DNA of 64,000 nt from Asterias amurensis (Eukaryota; Echinodermata; Asteroidea; Forcipulatida; Asteriidae), in assembly GCF_032118995.1 (NCBI RefSeq), contig NC_092656.1, positions 8,995,761 to 9,059,760 on the forward strand. Reading direction: 5' to 3'. Within the stretch, counting starts at the first letter, position 1; each line of letters starts with the position of its first letter. The notes under the pieces were generated by a model, which saw only the letters and a program-made list of their open reading frames with translations, made no database searches and had not been told where the DNA came from. The position numbers were made by a program, and so were the translations under genes. Shown one piece after another: positions 11,401 to 21,925 of the stretch.

Positions 11401-13837
11401 AGGCATGGCATTCTGCTTTGAATACGCCAAGGAGGGAAAGAAACCAAGATGGGTCAAGATTTATACAAAATATGTAAGAGTTTTTTCAAGATGCAGACTT
11501 GAGTTTCTAATGGTTTACTCTCTTGTTTTGTCTGAGTAGTTCGTTTAGTAGCGTTTTCTTTGTTTGTTGGTCCTATTAGTAAATAAATTTCCCATTCCTA
11601 GTTTCAGTTTAACTACATGAATGAATGAGTTGAGCGCATTTTGAGATTTTTTTAAGATGCAGACTTGAGTTTCTAATGGTTTACTCTCTTGTTTCGTCTG
11701 AGTAGTTCGTTTAGTAGCGTTTTCTTTTTTTGTTGGTCCTAGTGAATAAATTACCCATTCCTCGTTTCAGTTTAACTACATGAATGAATGCGTTGAGCGC
11801 ATTTTGAAGGAGAAAAAGTGGACCAAAGACAACACCAATCATCAGCAGAAGAGGGAGCAGGACGGGGAGGGGGAGGAGGAGGGGGAAGATGAGGAGGAGG
11901 AAGAGAGAGCTCAGGCTATTGCATCACAAAATAATAAGGTAATTAATCGTTCATCATCGCTAGACCCCCTGCATAACGCGTAACGCTACACGAACACTGA
12001 GCTCACGCGCCATTTTTACGCACAAATAACAGCTATCAACCAATCATTGGCCTCCTTTGACCCCATTGAGGGCGCTATTGTTGTCATTCTGCTGATGAGT
12101 GCCTTATGGTACAAAACAGTCTGTCCAGAAGAGAGATAGCTCTTATTCTGAATTTATTGTAACATATGTATATCAATTTTTAATGTATTTTAATTGAAAA
12201 CCAAATTCCTTCAGTCTTTGACCGTTTATTTGGTGATGCATTTTTTTTTTAAAATGAACCAAAAGCATAAGTCAGGTGACGTCTTTTGACTTGACCTCGC
12301 CTGGGCTCCCAGAGGACAAGCTTGCTGGCTAAAGCTCAGGGTTGCAGTAGCAGTGCCCTGCTCTTCTTACACAGATTTTTGCACCAAGCCTGGAACCCAT
12401 TCCCTTATCCTTGCTATTCTAGCCCAAGCCTGTTTGTGTACATGTATATTTTAAAAACCTTTTTGAAAACTCACCTTTTTAAGACTCATTTTTTTTTTTA
12501 TCACTAAACTTTTTCACACACAGGTTTTAACCCCTCAGACAAAAATTGCTATTTAAAAAAATGTTCACCTGCCCCTGTGGTGCATGCACGGGCTCTCAGG
12601 CCATGTATATTTTTAAAACTTTTGGAAGAGTCACCTTTTTAAGATGCATTTTTTTTTTTATTACTTAACTTTTTTACACACCGGTTCAAACCCCTTCAGG
12701 AAAATAGTTATTTGAAAAATAATGTTCGTATTCCTGCCCCTGTGGTGCATGCACAGGGTCTCAGGTCATGCTGTAAAGCATTTTGTAATGCAGCCCATCA
12801 GGCTGGTAAACTGTGCAGTTTACTTGCCTTCAATTTTAGTAGCCCAGATTTGTTTTGTCATTAATGTTCAGGGGTGGATTTCACAAAGAGTTAAGACTAG
12901 TCTTATCGTGAGTTAGGATGAGTTACTCGTCCTAAGTAAGGACTAGCCATGCGTTTTTTCTATGTCCTAGGACTAGTCCTAAGTTAGAACTAGTCTTTTA
13001 CAGAGTATTGTCATTAATGTTCACTGGGTGGATTTCACAAAAAGTTAGTTTTATCTCGAGTTAGGATGAGTTACTCGTTCTAACTTGGGACTAGCCATTC
13101 GTTTTTTATATCTCCTAGGATTAGTCCTAACTCTTTGTGAAATCGACCCCTGATGTATTAATTGTAGCGATTACAACCAGTTTAAAGGTCAAATGATGTT
13201 ACATTCACACACTCAGAAATACATTAAGACATTCTAGAAATGTATTCAGGGTGGATACGTGCGCATTAAAAGTCTTATTATTATTATTATTTGAAAAGTA
13301 AGAAATTTACAAACAAGTAGGTTTTTATAGTTTCTAGAAGCCCACAGGGGAAGTTGGGAAGTGGTGTTTTTATTTTTCCAAAGCTGGTTTTACTAGTCTT
13401 GTATGCAAGGCTAGTGTTAGGGGAGAGCCCTAGGTCTACTATATTCACTGTTTGTTTGTTTGTCTGTAGCCTTGGCTTAATTTAACAGCCTCTTGCTCTC
13501 GTTCCTCTCGTGTATACATAGTTAATTCCTAGGGTTTTTAATATTATTTGCTTTAATAATTTAGTAATTTTTTATACTTTTGATTTGTGTACCATTCTTT
13601 CTATGTGTTGATAAGTTCTCATATTGAACTATTTTTCAAAAAGAGTATGGAATATACGTCATATTGAATTGAATTGAATTGAATATTATAAGTTGCACTC
13701 AAAATATTATTTGTGTGTTTTCATTCCACGCCCTTTGTTGTTGTTGTTGTTGTTGACAGGAATCATCAAAAAGTAGAGTTCGAACGAACCAAACAGCCGG
13801 TAAGATATTCGACACTCTCAACGAAGATGACCTCTGA
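2478..13837 (+). CDS. SNX27: Sorting nexin 27, 3' part (FERM-like module and C-tail)
   Basis: Eight in-frame exons join without a stop: 2478-2600, 5119-5194, 5951-6117, 8416-8505, 8860-9009, 11345-11473, 11771-11938 and 13760-13837 (TGA at 13835-13837), 326 residues. All have AG/GT borders and matching phases. Recognisable SNX27 blocks are VELRVLVPD (FERM F1), EFPHNLYIQNYT (F2), FPHCPCDARKAG, and DDEGMAFCFEYA followed by KKPRWVKIYTKYFNYM (F3). SNX27 is an endosomal cargo adaptor that couples PDZ-ligand and NPxY cargo to retromer and recycles them to the plasma membrane. Its PDZ and PX domains must lie upstream of position 1; I found no exon for them at 1-2477. After the FERM module comes an acidic low-complexity stretch of about 20 residues (mostly E, D and G), then a tail ending KIFDTLNEDDL, which resembles the SNX17 C-terminus. 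SNX17 as an alternative identity is less likely because the F2 and F3 blocks match SNX27 far better. Confidence 0.93.
2890..3125 (-). repeat. Two tandem tRNA-like SINE fragments
   Basis: Two similar blocks lie at about 2890-2990 and 3005-3120. Read on the minus strand, the second has a box-A-like stretch (gtggtctagtggtaagac) and a box-B-like stretch (gggttccaatccc). It looks like a tRNA-derived retroposon head and not a tRNA gene, because no 3' half closes a proper acceptor stem. Confidence 0.5.
3458..3593. repeat. Near-perfect hairpin element (foldback MITE)
   Basis: The left arm starts ggccgtgtccgaaacg and the right arm ends cgtttcggacacggcc. The arms are each about 55 bp (cgacttcggctacagctacg against gtagctgtagccgaag) around a short loop. 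The flanking ctag extends the palindrome. It lies in the SNX27 intron 2601-5118. Confidence 0.85.
5397..5882 (+). repeat. MITE family A copy with triplicated right end
   Basis: It starts with a left terminus like the other family A copies. The right 70 bp (atgcatttgttgagatacac ... ttaccaaaggtg) occurs three times in a row between about 5670 and 5875. The outermost right end is gtgtccattgtctta. Confidence 0.75.
6470..6806 (-). repeat. MITE family A copy, reverse orientation
   Basis: It begins tggaattgtcaaagaccag and ends gagttattaccaaacttgtcc, the reverse of the family A order. It carries the usual internal phrases (acaaacctgtaaaaattt, ctcaattggtcattg) and lies in SNX27 intron 6118-8415. Confidence 0.7.
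6955..7322 (-). repeat. MITE family A copy, reverse orientation
   Basis: A full-length copy bounded by aaaggcaccggacacctttg and caatagtgtccagtgccttt. It sits some 150 bp downstream of another reverse copy, separated by a family C element (6810-6948). Confidence 0.8.
7323..7904. other. Intronic stretch with no recognised content
   Basis: This is part of SNX27 intron 6118-8415. It has a poly-C run near 7459-7473 (poly-G on the other strand). A 150-codon minus-strand reading frame crosses it and runs into the end of the neighbouring MITE. I recognise no protein family in it and treat it as chance. Confidence 0.4.
7905..8200 (-). mobile_element. tRNA-derived SINE
   Basis: It matches the element at 30530-30830: gcaccat(a)taa...gtttacaaggtgct, then ggggcgaac...cttctctttttcgataagtgcactg, then a box-B-like segment (on the minus strand, gagtgtgggttcgagtccca) next to ctggtgtttctgatc. 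The minus-strand order, with the tRNA-like head first, fits a tRNA(Leu/Ser)-type SINE. Confidence 0.7.
9048..9655. repeat. Two MITE-like elements in the SNX27 intron
   Basis: The element at about 9050-9362 is bounded by inverted ends (tcccattggactttttcttc and gaaaaaagtccagtggaaac) and recurs in part at 24455-24640. A truncated element at about 9445-9655 ends tacccaaaccctttaaag and shares its core (gaagggaagctttctaccat...) with 53205-53575. Confidence 0.65.
10165..10725. repeat. Repeat region rich in ccggata motifs
   Basis: At least six copies of cggata or tatccg in both orientations lie here. The phrase ttaaccggatattc occurs directly repeated near both ends (10171 and 10693). A (TA)n run lies at about 10218-10240. 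This looks like a dispersed element with subterminal motif repeats; I do not recognise the family. Confidence 0.5.
11481..11809 (+). repeat. Tandem duplication (about 165 bp) copying a SNX27 splice acceptor and exon start
   Basis: Copy 1 (about 11481-11645) and copy 2 (about 11647-11809) are near-identical from caagatgcagacttgagttt to gttgagcgcattttgag. Copy 2 contains the functional acceptor and the first 13 codons of the exon starting at 11771. Copy 1 contains an intact-looking acceptor (gtttcag at 11601-11607), but its seventh codon is TGA at 11626-11628 where the real exon has TGC. Confidence 0.9.
11939..13759 (+). other. Last SNX27 intron: retroelement stub, tandem duplication, MITEs
   Basis: At about 12310-12510 a plus-strand stub resembles the C-terminal tail of a non-LTR reverse transcriptase (LKTFLKTHLFKTH). 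An approximately 165-bp tandem duplication follows (about 12438-12601 and 12602-12768, both with ctgcccctgtggtgcatgca). Two adjacent palindromic family B elements lie at 12870-13152. A (TTG)n run abuts the acceptor at 13737-13755. Confidence 0.65.
12870..13152. repeat. Two adjacent palindromic MITEs (family B)
   Basis: Each runs from ggtggatttcacaaa-agttaag to a shared aagttag or ctttgtgaaatc end, with internal tcctaagt and gactagtcc palindromes. Other copies lie at 15455-15605, 24634-24781 and 58073-58222. Confidence 0.75.
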
Positions 13838-16800
13838 GGGAATGACCTCTGCGGAAGCCTTGACCTTTGACCTAATGACTTTGCCTTGATATATGGACTG
13901 AATGTGTTGGACTGAATGTAATGAATATGAATGAGTGCATATTTGCATGTTGAAAACGCATTAACATAATCATAGTATATATATGAAGATATATAAATAC
14001 ATACATATTCATGCTGTGCAGAGCATTTTAATGATATGCAGCCAATTCCAGTATGAATAGTAATGTAATAAATTTACATGCTTCATCAATATTCATATTC
14101 TGGTGAATATGTAAAAAACCCTGGTAGACTATTATTTTTTTAAATTAATTAACATAACAAGTACGTTAGTTTAGAAAGGAGCTGATTTATCGACAAAATT
14201 CCGCAGATTGGAATTCCAAGTTTGAACGATACAAGCATATGAAAGTGCTGAGTTTCAATTCTGATATTCAACGAGTTCAAAAAACCCACCCCCACCCCAA
14301 AAGTGCTGCACTCTCAGACAGAGAGAACTGTATGAAATGCGTTTAAAACGATTTCAGTATTTCAGTAGAGCTTTGGTATTGCAAAGTAACTTCCAAAATG
14401 CACCGTAGTTAATAGTCGTATTGTTATATGCGACACACCATGTTAAAACCAGGCGTTTCCCAGTGAGAGACTGTGTCTATTTGCTAAACCAAATTGGTGA
14501 AAAGAGCAGCGTTCAAATAATGCCTTAATTATGACAGAGAGGGTAATGGACCCTTCCCATGAAATATGCTAATTACATTCACGCATGCGTACTAACCCTA
14601 CTGGTTGGCAAACTCCATAAAGTTGTGCTCTAAGAAGACGTGCTAACGCGTCTGTGTCACGCATGTAAGTGCGCACGTACTATGTGCAATGTACATTTTT
14701 CATGGGAAGGGTCTATTATTCTCAACATATAGAATCAGAGCTACCGACTCTCCCTGATTCTGCAGAAAAAAAATTCAAACTTAGAAATAGAACTACAATG
14801 TAGCTGTCACACACTGCTTACCAACCAAAAGGACATATGGTATAAATGCAAAACAAGTTAATAATGGCCCGATGTTTTAACCCTTGCAGATTTGTCTCAA
14901 ACTGTTCTTTGAATTAGCATTTGAGAGAGACTTGATAGGGTTGAAATGTGAGGCTGATATATTATTTTGAGATGATAGTTCAGCAGATCTTTAAACACCG
15001 TCAATTTACATTGGGCAGTTATTATCAGACATGTGAATTGGGGAAATGTTGCTGTACAAGTGTAAAAAAAATTAAATGAAATTATAAGATATGAAAGAAT
15101 TGTAATTAAAACTTCGTTTTATGTAAGATATAATTACAGACATTTGTGTAGGTGTAGATGCACTAACATATTCAGTACTTGGAATCAACTTAAGAAAATT
15201 GAAAATGGATTAAAAGAAGTTCCTATCTATAACGGTGAGAGTTTCTCCTGTATTTGAAAATGGTAGAAAAACAAATATGGGTTTTCAACTTGAATTAAAG
15301 AGTTTGCACATTGTGAAATCATAAGTTAGCATCAATCTTAATGACCCACCATTGGAGAACATGAGTGAGCCATCATACAGCTTGTGTTTGACTGGCGACC
15401 AAATTCTTAGTAATCTTAAACACAGTTGAAGGTAATCACTACGTGACACCAGCAGCCCTTTTCACAAAACAAGAGGATCAATCCTATCTCGAGTTAGGGC
15501 GAGTTACTCATCCTTAAGGTTTACATGTTACAGTGCAAGGCTGGGACTCATCCTAAGTCCGAAGATTAATCCTAAGTTAGTAAGAGTTTGGTGAAATCGA
15601 AGGCAGGCAACTATCCCAAACTGCGCGTTCAGCAACTGAAACCAAGTATTGAACAAGCCTTGCATAAACACAACATTTCGGCATTGTTACCAGCCAAAAT
15701 TACAAAAGGTTTACATTACATTGTTGCAACTGGTGCCCCACTCATTTTTTGATACGCAAAGAAATTTGCTAAGCAATTTTTTCTGCTTAACAGGTTTATG
15801 AAATCAGGCCTAGAGCTTGAGGTCAGTGGTCGTAACTGCTCTCGGGCACGGCCTGCTGCATGATATTATCATGATCAGTTTCTACAAATTTGCTAAGCGG
15901 TATTTTCCGCTTAACAGGTTTACATGTATGAAATCGGGCCCAGAGCTTGAGGCCAGTGGTCGTAACTGCTCGGCCTCGACACACCGCATGATAGTATCAT
16001 GGTCATTTTAGAAAACGAGACAATAGTGTTTGACAGCCTTTATATATAAGTGACGATAACTGTTTGAATCAGGCCGCACACTGATAAGACTTCATCCCTT
16101 CCCATCATATTGATTGGAATAACTTGATGTTTTGTTTTGTTTATTTGTTACTTACAAGTGTGTATATAATTTGGAATACATAGATCTGGTATTTTGAAAA
16201 TTTCATAACTGCTTTATACAACAGGTGAAAGGAAGATTTTTTTCTTCTTCAGCGGTTGAAATAATTACTGTATTGCCTAATGACTGAAATTTGAATTCAT
16301 TTGCATTAAGCTAAAAGCCTATCCCTGTGATCTACGTGTAGTACATGTAGTGTATGGACTAGGCTTGCATGATTGCACCAATGATCATCTACAAAAGAAT
16401 GCAAACCTTGTCAGGGTCCATAAGCGGGCCCTGGACCCTCCATGCCGTAAAGGCTTCGCGCTCTGCGGTTGCATGCTCGTATCTTCGACAGATTTGCGCC
16501 CCACCCCCTAAAACTTAGGTCTTGATCTGCCCCTGCCTTCAGGGTGTTCATTGATGTACATCACTGTGGTGAGAGTTTAGCTGGTAATCTTCCAATTAAT
16601 AAACCATAATGTACCCAACCCTCAAGCAATTTTTTTTTATATAAATGATTTAATTTTTTATTTTTTAGGGAGACGCTGATCCAGTGGGAGAGAAATTTTG
16701 TTGGTTAAAAATCATATATTTTACAACTTATAGTGTTTGATATGTCCAGCTAAAATTGGTTTATAGGTGTTGGATTATTGGGTTACTCATCGTAGAATTG

Positions 16801-18980
16801 ATGATTTTCTTTCTTACAGTTAGGATAGTCGGGGGTGCTCGGTAATCCTGTTTTGGTGAAATTGTCAGAAACAAAAATTATAATGTTTCTTTGTGCTTAT
16901 TTCAATGGTGGCAATAAAATAAGCAATTCTGATTCGGGGCAGGGTTTTTAAAATGCTATTTTGTTGTCCTTAACAGTTTTTCTGATACCAAACATATTTT
17001 ATAATTTTTTTCCCAGTCATAATTGCTTGGCCAATGAAATGCGGATCCTTAATGTTGCATATTCATAAGCATGTAATCATATGCGTATTTGTTAATACTT
17101 CTGGAGATTCAAATACAGATTCACTAATGTTAAATATTCATGAGCATATAACTATATGCAGATAAGTAAATATTTCCGGTTATGAATTGTTCAGCTTTTG
17201 CCTTAGCATTAGATGTATTGGATACTTTTATATCTAACTATTAAATTCACAGAAACTCCGACGGGCAGTTTCACTTTGTAGATGTTGGTTCTTTTTTCTT
17301 TTAAATTTAAAATTATTTTTACAAATTCATGGGGTTTGTACATATATATGATATCATGATTAACTTTTATTAGACATGTTTTCACTGTACATCAATAAAT
17401 TGGCCAGAGATTCTTGAGTATGCTGCAAATATGTTGACAAAATATTTGTAAAAAAAAATAAAAAATTAGGTTAACATGAAATATTATATTGCAGTTATGG
17501 TTTTGTTGCAAATTCTTTGTTATAGAGATTTTCAATGCATTGTTAAGTTCTTTCAAAGGTAAGCAGTGGCCACACATATTTTTCATTGATCTTAAATGTG
17601 AATTATTTTTGACCAACCCTCCCAAATTGTGTCCCCATATATAAAAAAAAAATTGTTTCATTTTCAATATCTTTTTTTGACCCACTCACATTTTCGTATG
17701 AAAACAAAAATAGTTTTGTTTTTAAAGCATTGATTGGCCGTTTCTGACTTGGTGACGATCATACCTATCAGTATCAACCACAAAAGTTACTCCTTTAAAT
17801 TACTGAGGTCATTGACCGAGAAGAATCGGTTGTATGGTTCAAAGGTCAAGTTGTGTTCGACTTGTTTTTCTCTTTATTGTAAAGCCCACTGGTGATCAAT
17901 GTGATTCTCACTAGGTTACCAAGTTCACATTGCCAATCGTTTATCTCTTCAATTGTAAAAGAAGATAAAAAACAAACAAATCTGAAGTTTTTGTACGCAA
18001 AGAAACGAAAACAATGATGCTATTGGTCCCTTCCTTTAATTGATTCATAAAGCAAATTGAAGCTGAGCCCAAATTTTATACAGAGCTGCTTTAAAGCAGC
18101 AAATGTTGCTTAATAGTTTTCTGCTTAGCAAAAATAAGCAGGATACCAGTCACACATGTGGAATGGTATTTTGGCTGGTTATCATATTCTGATAGGCATA
18201 ATTATGTTTAAGTAGCTCTATGAAATTGGGCCCTGGTCTTGCTGTTTAATTTTTATCCTTGGTGTTCAAGGTTTATCATGGATGTAAATAACACCTTAAA
18301 AACATTCTTAGGTTTGGTGTGGTTCCTGATGCTTCTTAGTAGTAACTATCAAGACGGTTGGTAAGGAACCATGACTATAGTGAGAAAAACTTCTAAAAAA
18401 GAAAATTGCACTGTATGTGTTTGTAACGGGGGTTATCTTACAAATTCAAATTCCATATTCATAAAATTTAAATAATGAGCTTGATTGGATATTCAGTGAG
18501 ATATAGGACCAATCACCTGATAGGCCCTTCCCATGAAATATGCTAATTATATGCTAATTATACAGGTACATAACTATAACTGTTGTCATGCCTTTTTCTT
18601 GATGACCATATTGGTGGTGTGACATTCCAGCTTTTCCATTCGATGTTGTTTCTGTGCATACTAATTAAATTCTCGTAGCATATTTTGTGGGAGGGGGCTA
18701 AATACTTCATAGATACATTTCCATAATGTTATAACCGGTAGTGGTGTAGAAATTAATAAAATATTAAAATGTAGATGAAGAATATTTGAGCCCAGGTGGC
18801 TTAATTTAAGTTTGCCTTTGAAAACAAATGACGTCCAAAGGTTTGAAAGTACACTTTGACTGTACAGCGTTTAGCTTTTTTGCCAAGTCTGTAGGCTAAA
18901 GGTGTAATTTGTTGTAAAAGAGTTGCAGCCTCTTATGTATAAACAATTACTCAAATCTGTAATAAAAGATGACTATTAAC
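13838..18980 (+). other. Presumed SNX27 3' UTR and downstream DNA
   Basis: No coding signal is seen. Candidate polyadenylation hexamers are AATAAA at 14067-14072 and at 18961-18966, so the UTR could be short or about 5 kb. Contained repeats are a MITE at 14551-14717 (ends gacccttcccatgaaa and tttcatgggaagggtc), a family B element at 15455-15605, a tandem duplication of roughly 120 bp at 15766-16010 (agagcttgagg-cagtggtcg twice), a short tandem duplication at 17040-17190, and a family related to 35637-35790 at about 18060-18235. Confidence 0.5.
14551..14717. repeat. MITE with cccttcccatgaaat termini
   Basis: The inverted ends are gacccttcccatgaaatatg and attttTcatgggaagggtc-like. A solo left end lies at about 18530, and a degraded longer relative at about 54478-55050 (left end ccctttccatgaaatatgct). 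Confidence 0.7.
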
Positions 18981-20360
18981 TTTTACAATGATCTATGATA
19001 TATTTGGCTGGAATTATTTGTTTTCGTCTTGAGTTTGACGCAACACTGTTAGAGTCTGTCCCTCTTGTAAAATTTCCTTAGGAGGTCATTTTAATATGAC
19101 ATATACACATTTCTGCATAACATTCGGTAAAAAAAGTAGGAATACATTTTTTGGGGGTACAACATGACAACATGCACAAGGGCTGACCTACGTAGGGCTT
19201 TAAAGACACTGGACACTACTGGTAATTGTGAAAGACCAGTCTTCTCACTTGGTGTATCTCAACATAATTATGCATGAAATAAACCTGTGAAAATTTGAGC
19301 TCACCTGGTCATCGAAGTTGCGAGATAATAATGAAAGAACGCTTGATTTCAGACGCTTGATTTCGAGCCCACAAATTCTAAACCTGAGGTCTCGAAATCT
19401 GAGGTTGTGAACAACACCGACAGTATTGTTAATTCCTAGTTATTTATTTATAATCTGCTTTATATAACATATTGTTTTTGCGCTTTTGATTTTGTTACAT
19501 TTCTATGTACTGTTTAGTTGTCACAATTGTTCTTTTTCTCCATCAAGAGTATGGAGTAAACAAATTATTGAATTGAATTGAACTATCAAAGTACATGAAA
19601 CACACTTAAAAACCTGTCTGAGATGAAAGTTGATATATTTTATTTTGTAAATAGGGTCACAGTGTCAGAAAATTAGTATCATCAAACAGATTCGTGTATA
19701 ATAATGCACTGTATTTGTTAGACAAATCGACAATAGGTGAATATTTCTAATAAAACTGAATTCATCAAATGAAATTCATTGAAAGGATTGACACCGGGTA
19801 AAGAGCTTAATGATAATGCATTGGGTTTCAGGACTTATTAAAAATCAAATTGGAAAATACAATTTACTGGTGGTGGTGCTCTAAATAAAATTTATACATA
19901 CTTGAGAGAGATTATGCTCTCTGATTGGTCAAAGACTGGTCACATGGGGGTCAAACTTGATCCCCTTCGCATCTGACTGCTGGTCTTAAATTTCATTTAC
20001 GGTAGAGTTTTGTTTCAAATAATATTTCATGCATTTTAATTGAAAATTTGACTCCCATAAATGACCGACTTAGTCGACGAGGTAAAAGGAATACCTTACA
20101 ATTTCAAGGCATGTTTGTGTGGATCATTGTGTTCTACTTTTACATCTTTCTAACCATATGCATTTTGTAACAAACGGTTTCAAATGCTTTTCAAAGACCA
20201 ACTTAACCAATCCAAGGCAACGTTTTCCTTTAACATAAATAGAAGTCGACTACAGACACTTGTATCAATTAAACCATCAACATAATCTTCCAGACAAACT
20301 ACATGTAGTACAGAGACAAAATTGTTACACTTGCTGCATTATTAAAATAAATTAATTGGT

Positions 20361-20510
20361 GCTTTCAGATACAATTGTTGCACGCTGTGACGGGGTCCAT
20401 GGCGTTTTGTACACCCAAGGGGGAAAATGGCACCCGAGGTAAAGCTGAGGGTGCCATTTTCCCTCGAGGGTGTACAAAACCCATGAACCCCAGTCACAGC
20501 GTGCAACAAT
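20361..20510. repeat. Foldback hairpin element
   Basis: The left arm, acaattgttgcacgctgtga, is matched by the inverted right arm, cacagcgtgcaacaattgtt. Inside, gaaaatggcacccgaggt and gagggtgccattttccctcg also pair. The outer flanks carry a second pair (about 20520 ttataccttggtaac and 20716 ttaccgaggtataac), so the whole element may extend to about 20735. Confidence 0.8.
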
Positions 20511-21495
20511 TGTTTTGTTATACCTTGGTAACATTGATATTCCTCTTCTCGAAGTTCTGTTGGCATCCTCAAACATTATTACATAGTTTAAGACAATTTT
20601 TCACTATCCCCTCGAACCCGCGGTTGTTTCGTACCGAGCACTGGAAACGATCATGGTGTATGTGTATTGTTGCACAGCACGTGATTGGTTCTCGACCAAT
20701 CAAACTTCACAGTTTGTTACCGAGGTATAACAATTCAAATAGTCATTATAGGTGCAAAGACAACCCTGATCATTCACAGAGGCAATGGAAGCAAATGCCC
20801 TTGCTGTTGCCCTTGCTGTTGCCCTGGCCATTGCCTCAGTGCCCCTAAAAATGTTCCAGTACAAATGTAAATTTCACTCAAAGAAGTTCCTTTTAATAAG
20901 TAAAAACTGCCTTGCCCTTACACATGTTACAAGACAGAATGTTTCAGTCCTGCAAATACCATGGGTAAAGGGTTTGACTTCATGCCTTGCAATCATAAGG
21001 TTATGGGTTGGAATCCTACCAAGCTAACTGTTGATTTCACAATGACTAGAATAAGTAACCTCATCTAGTTACTGAATCACAATGTCTTGATTTGTGCAAT
21101 TCATAATTATAGATGGGTAACAAATGTTTGCGTGAGAGAGATTGGCTCTTGCCAGCTTGGTGTTTATAATCCCCTTGTGGGAGTTTACCAAGATCCCTTG
21201 GCGGGAAGTTCACTTAAACAATCAAACAACAAAGACGATCAATATACACAATGACAGTTGAACGAAGGCTAATTATGAATTGGATGACAGAATAAATCTA
21301 ATGCCACACATAGTGTCAGTTTTACATAATGTAAAAAATGGGAATTAAGCCATGTCCGAATTGGTGGCTGCAGCTAGATCGACACATTAGTTAACAAGTG
21401 TTGAAGCATAGCCTGCCCTTAGCAACCCCCTTACTCTTCATGAAAGATGACATCATCAGCTTGCTCATCAAAAGAGCGATTCTAGCACATTGTGA

Positions 21496-21880
21496 TACCA
21501 GTGGAATAAGCCAATTGCGAGTTAGATTTGAATAATGTCTGGTACAATGACTCGCTTAGTTACAATGCACCCTTTACATTTAAATTCCTCAGACTATCGA
21601 GATAGTTGCTACGCCACGTGATTTAGGGGCAAGATTTTGCAAAGTTACTTATGAGACCGTGAACACCCATATTCACAATTCTGAATGGATGTGTATGGCA
21701 CAATGGTACCAGGGTTTGTCTCGTTCTGGAGGTTGCTAAACAAAATCTTGCCCCTTATCACGTGGCGTGTGCAACTAGCTCGATAGTCTGAGGAATTAAA
21801 ATATAAGCGGTGCATTGTAACTACGCCAGTCATTGTACCAGACATTATTCAAATCTAACTCGCAAATGGCTTATTGAGCC
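21496..21880. repeat. Foldback element with roughly 145-bp inverted arms
   Basis: The left arm (from about 21496: gtggaataagccaattgcga, taatgtctggtacaatgac) is inverted on the right (tcattgtaccagacattatt, tcgcaaatggcttatt). Inner arms such as ggggcaagattttg and caaaatcttgcccc also pair. It lies just downstream of the SLC25A46 stop codon and may be in its 3' UTR. Confidence 0.8.
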
Positions 21881-21925
21881 CATGTTATGGGGTTGTATTA
21901 TAATGCACTTACAGAGTCTTTATTG

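Larger units (their letters stand above)
18981..21925. other. Intergenic region between SNX27 and SLC25A46
   Basis: I see no gene. It holds a truncated family A MITE (19205-19415), a fragment of the family seen at 43763-44153 (about 20030-20235), a hairpin element (20361-20510) and a foldback element (21496-21880). Convergent genes flank it: SNX27 on the plus strand and SLC25A46 on the minus strand. Confidence 0.55.
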
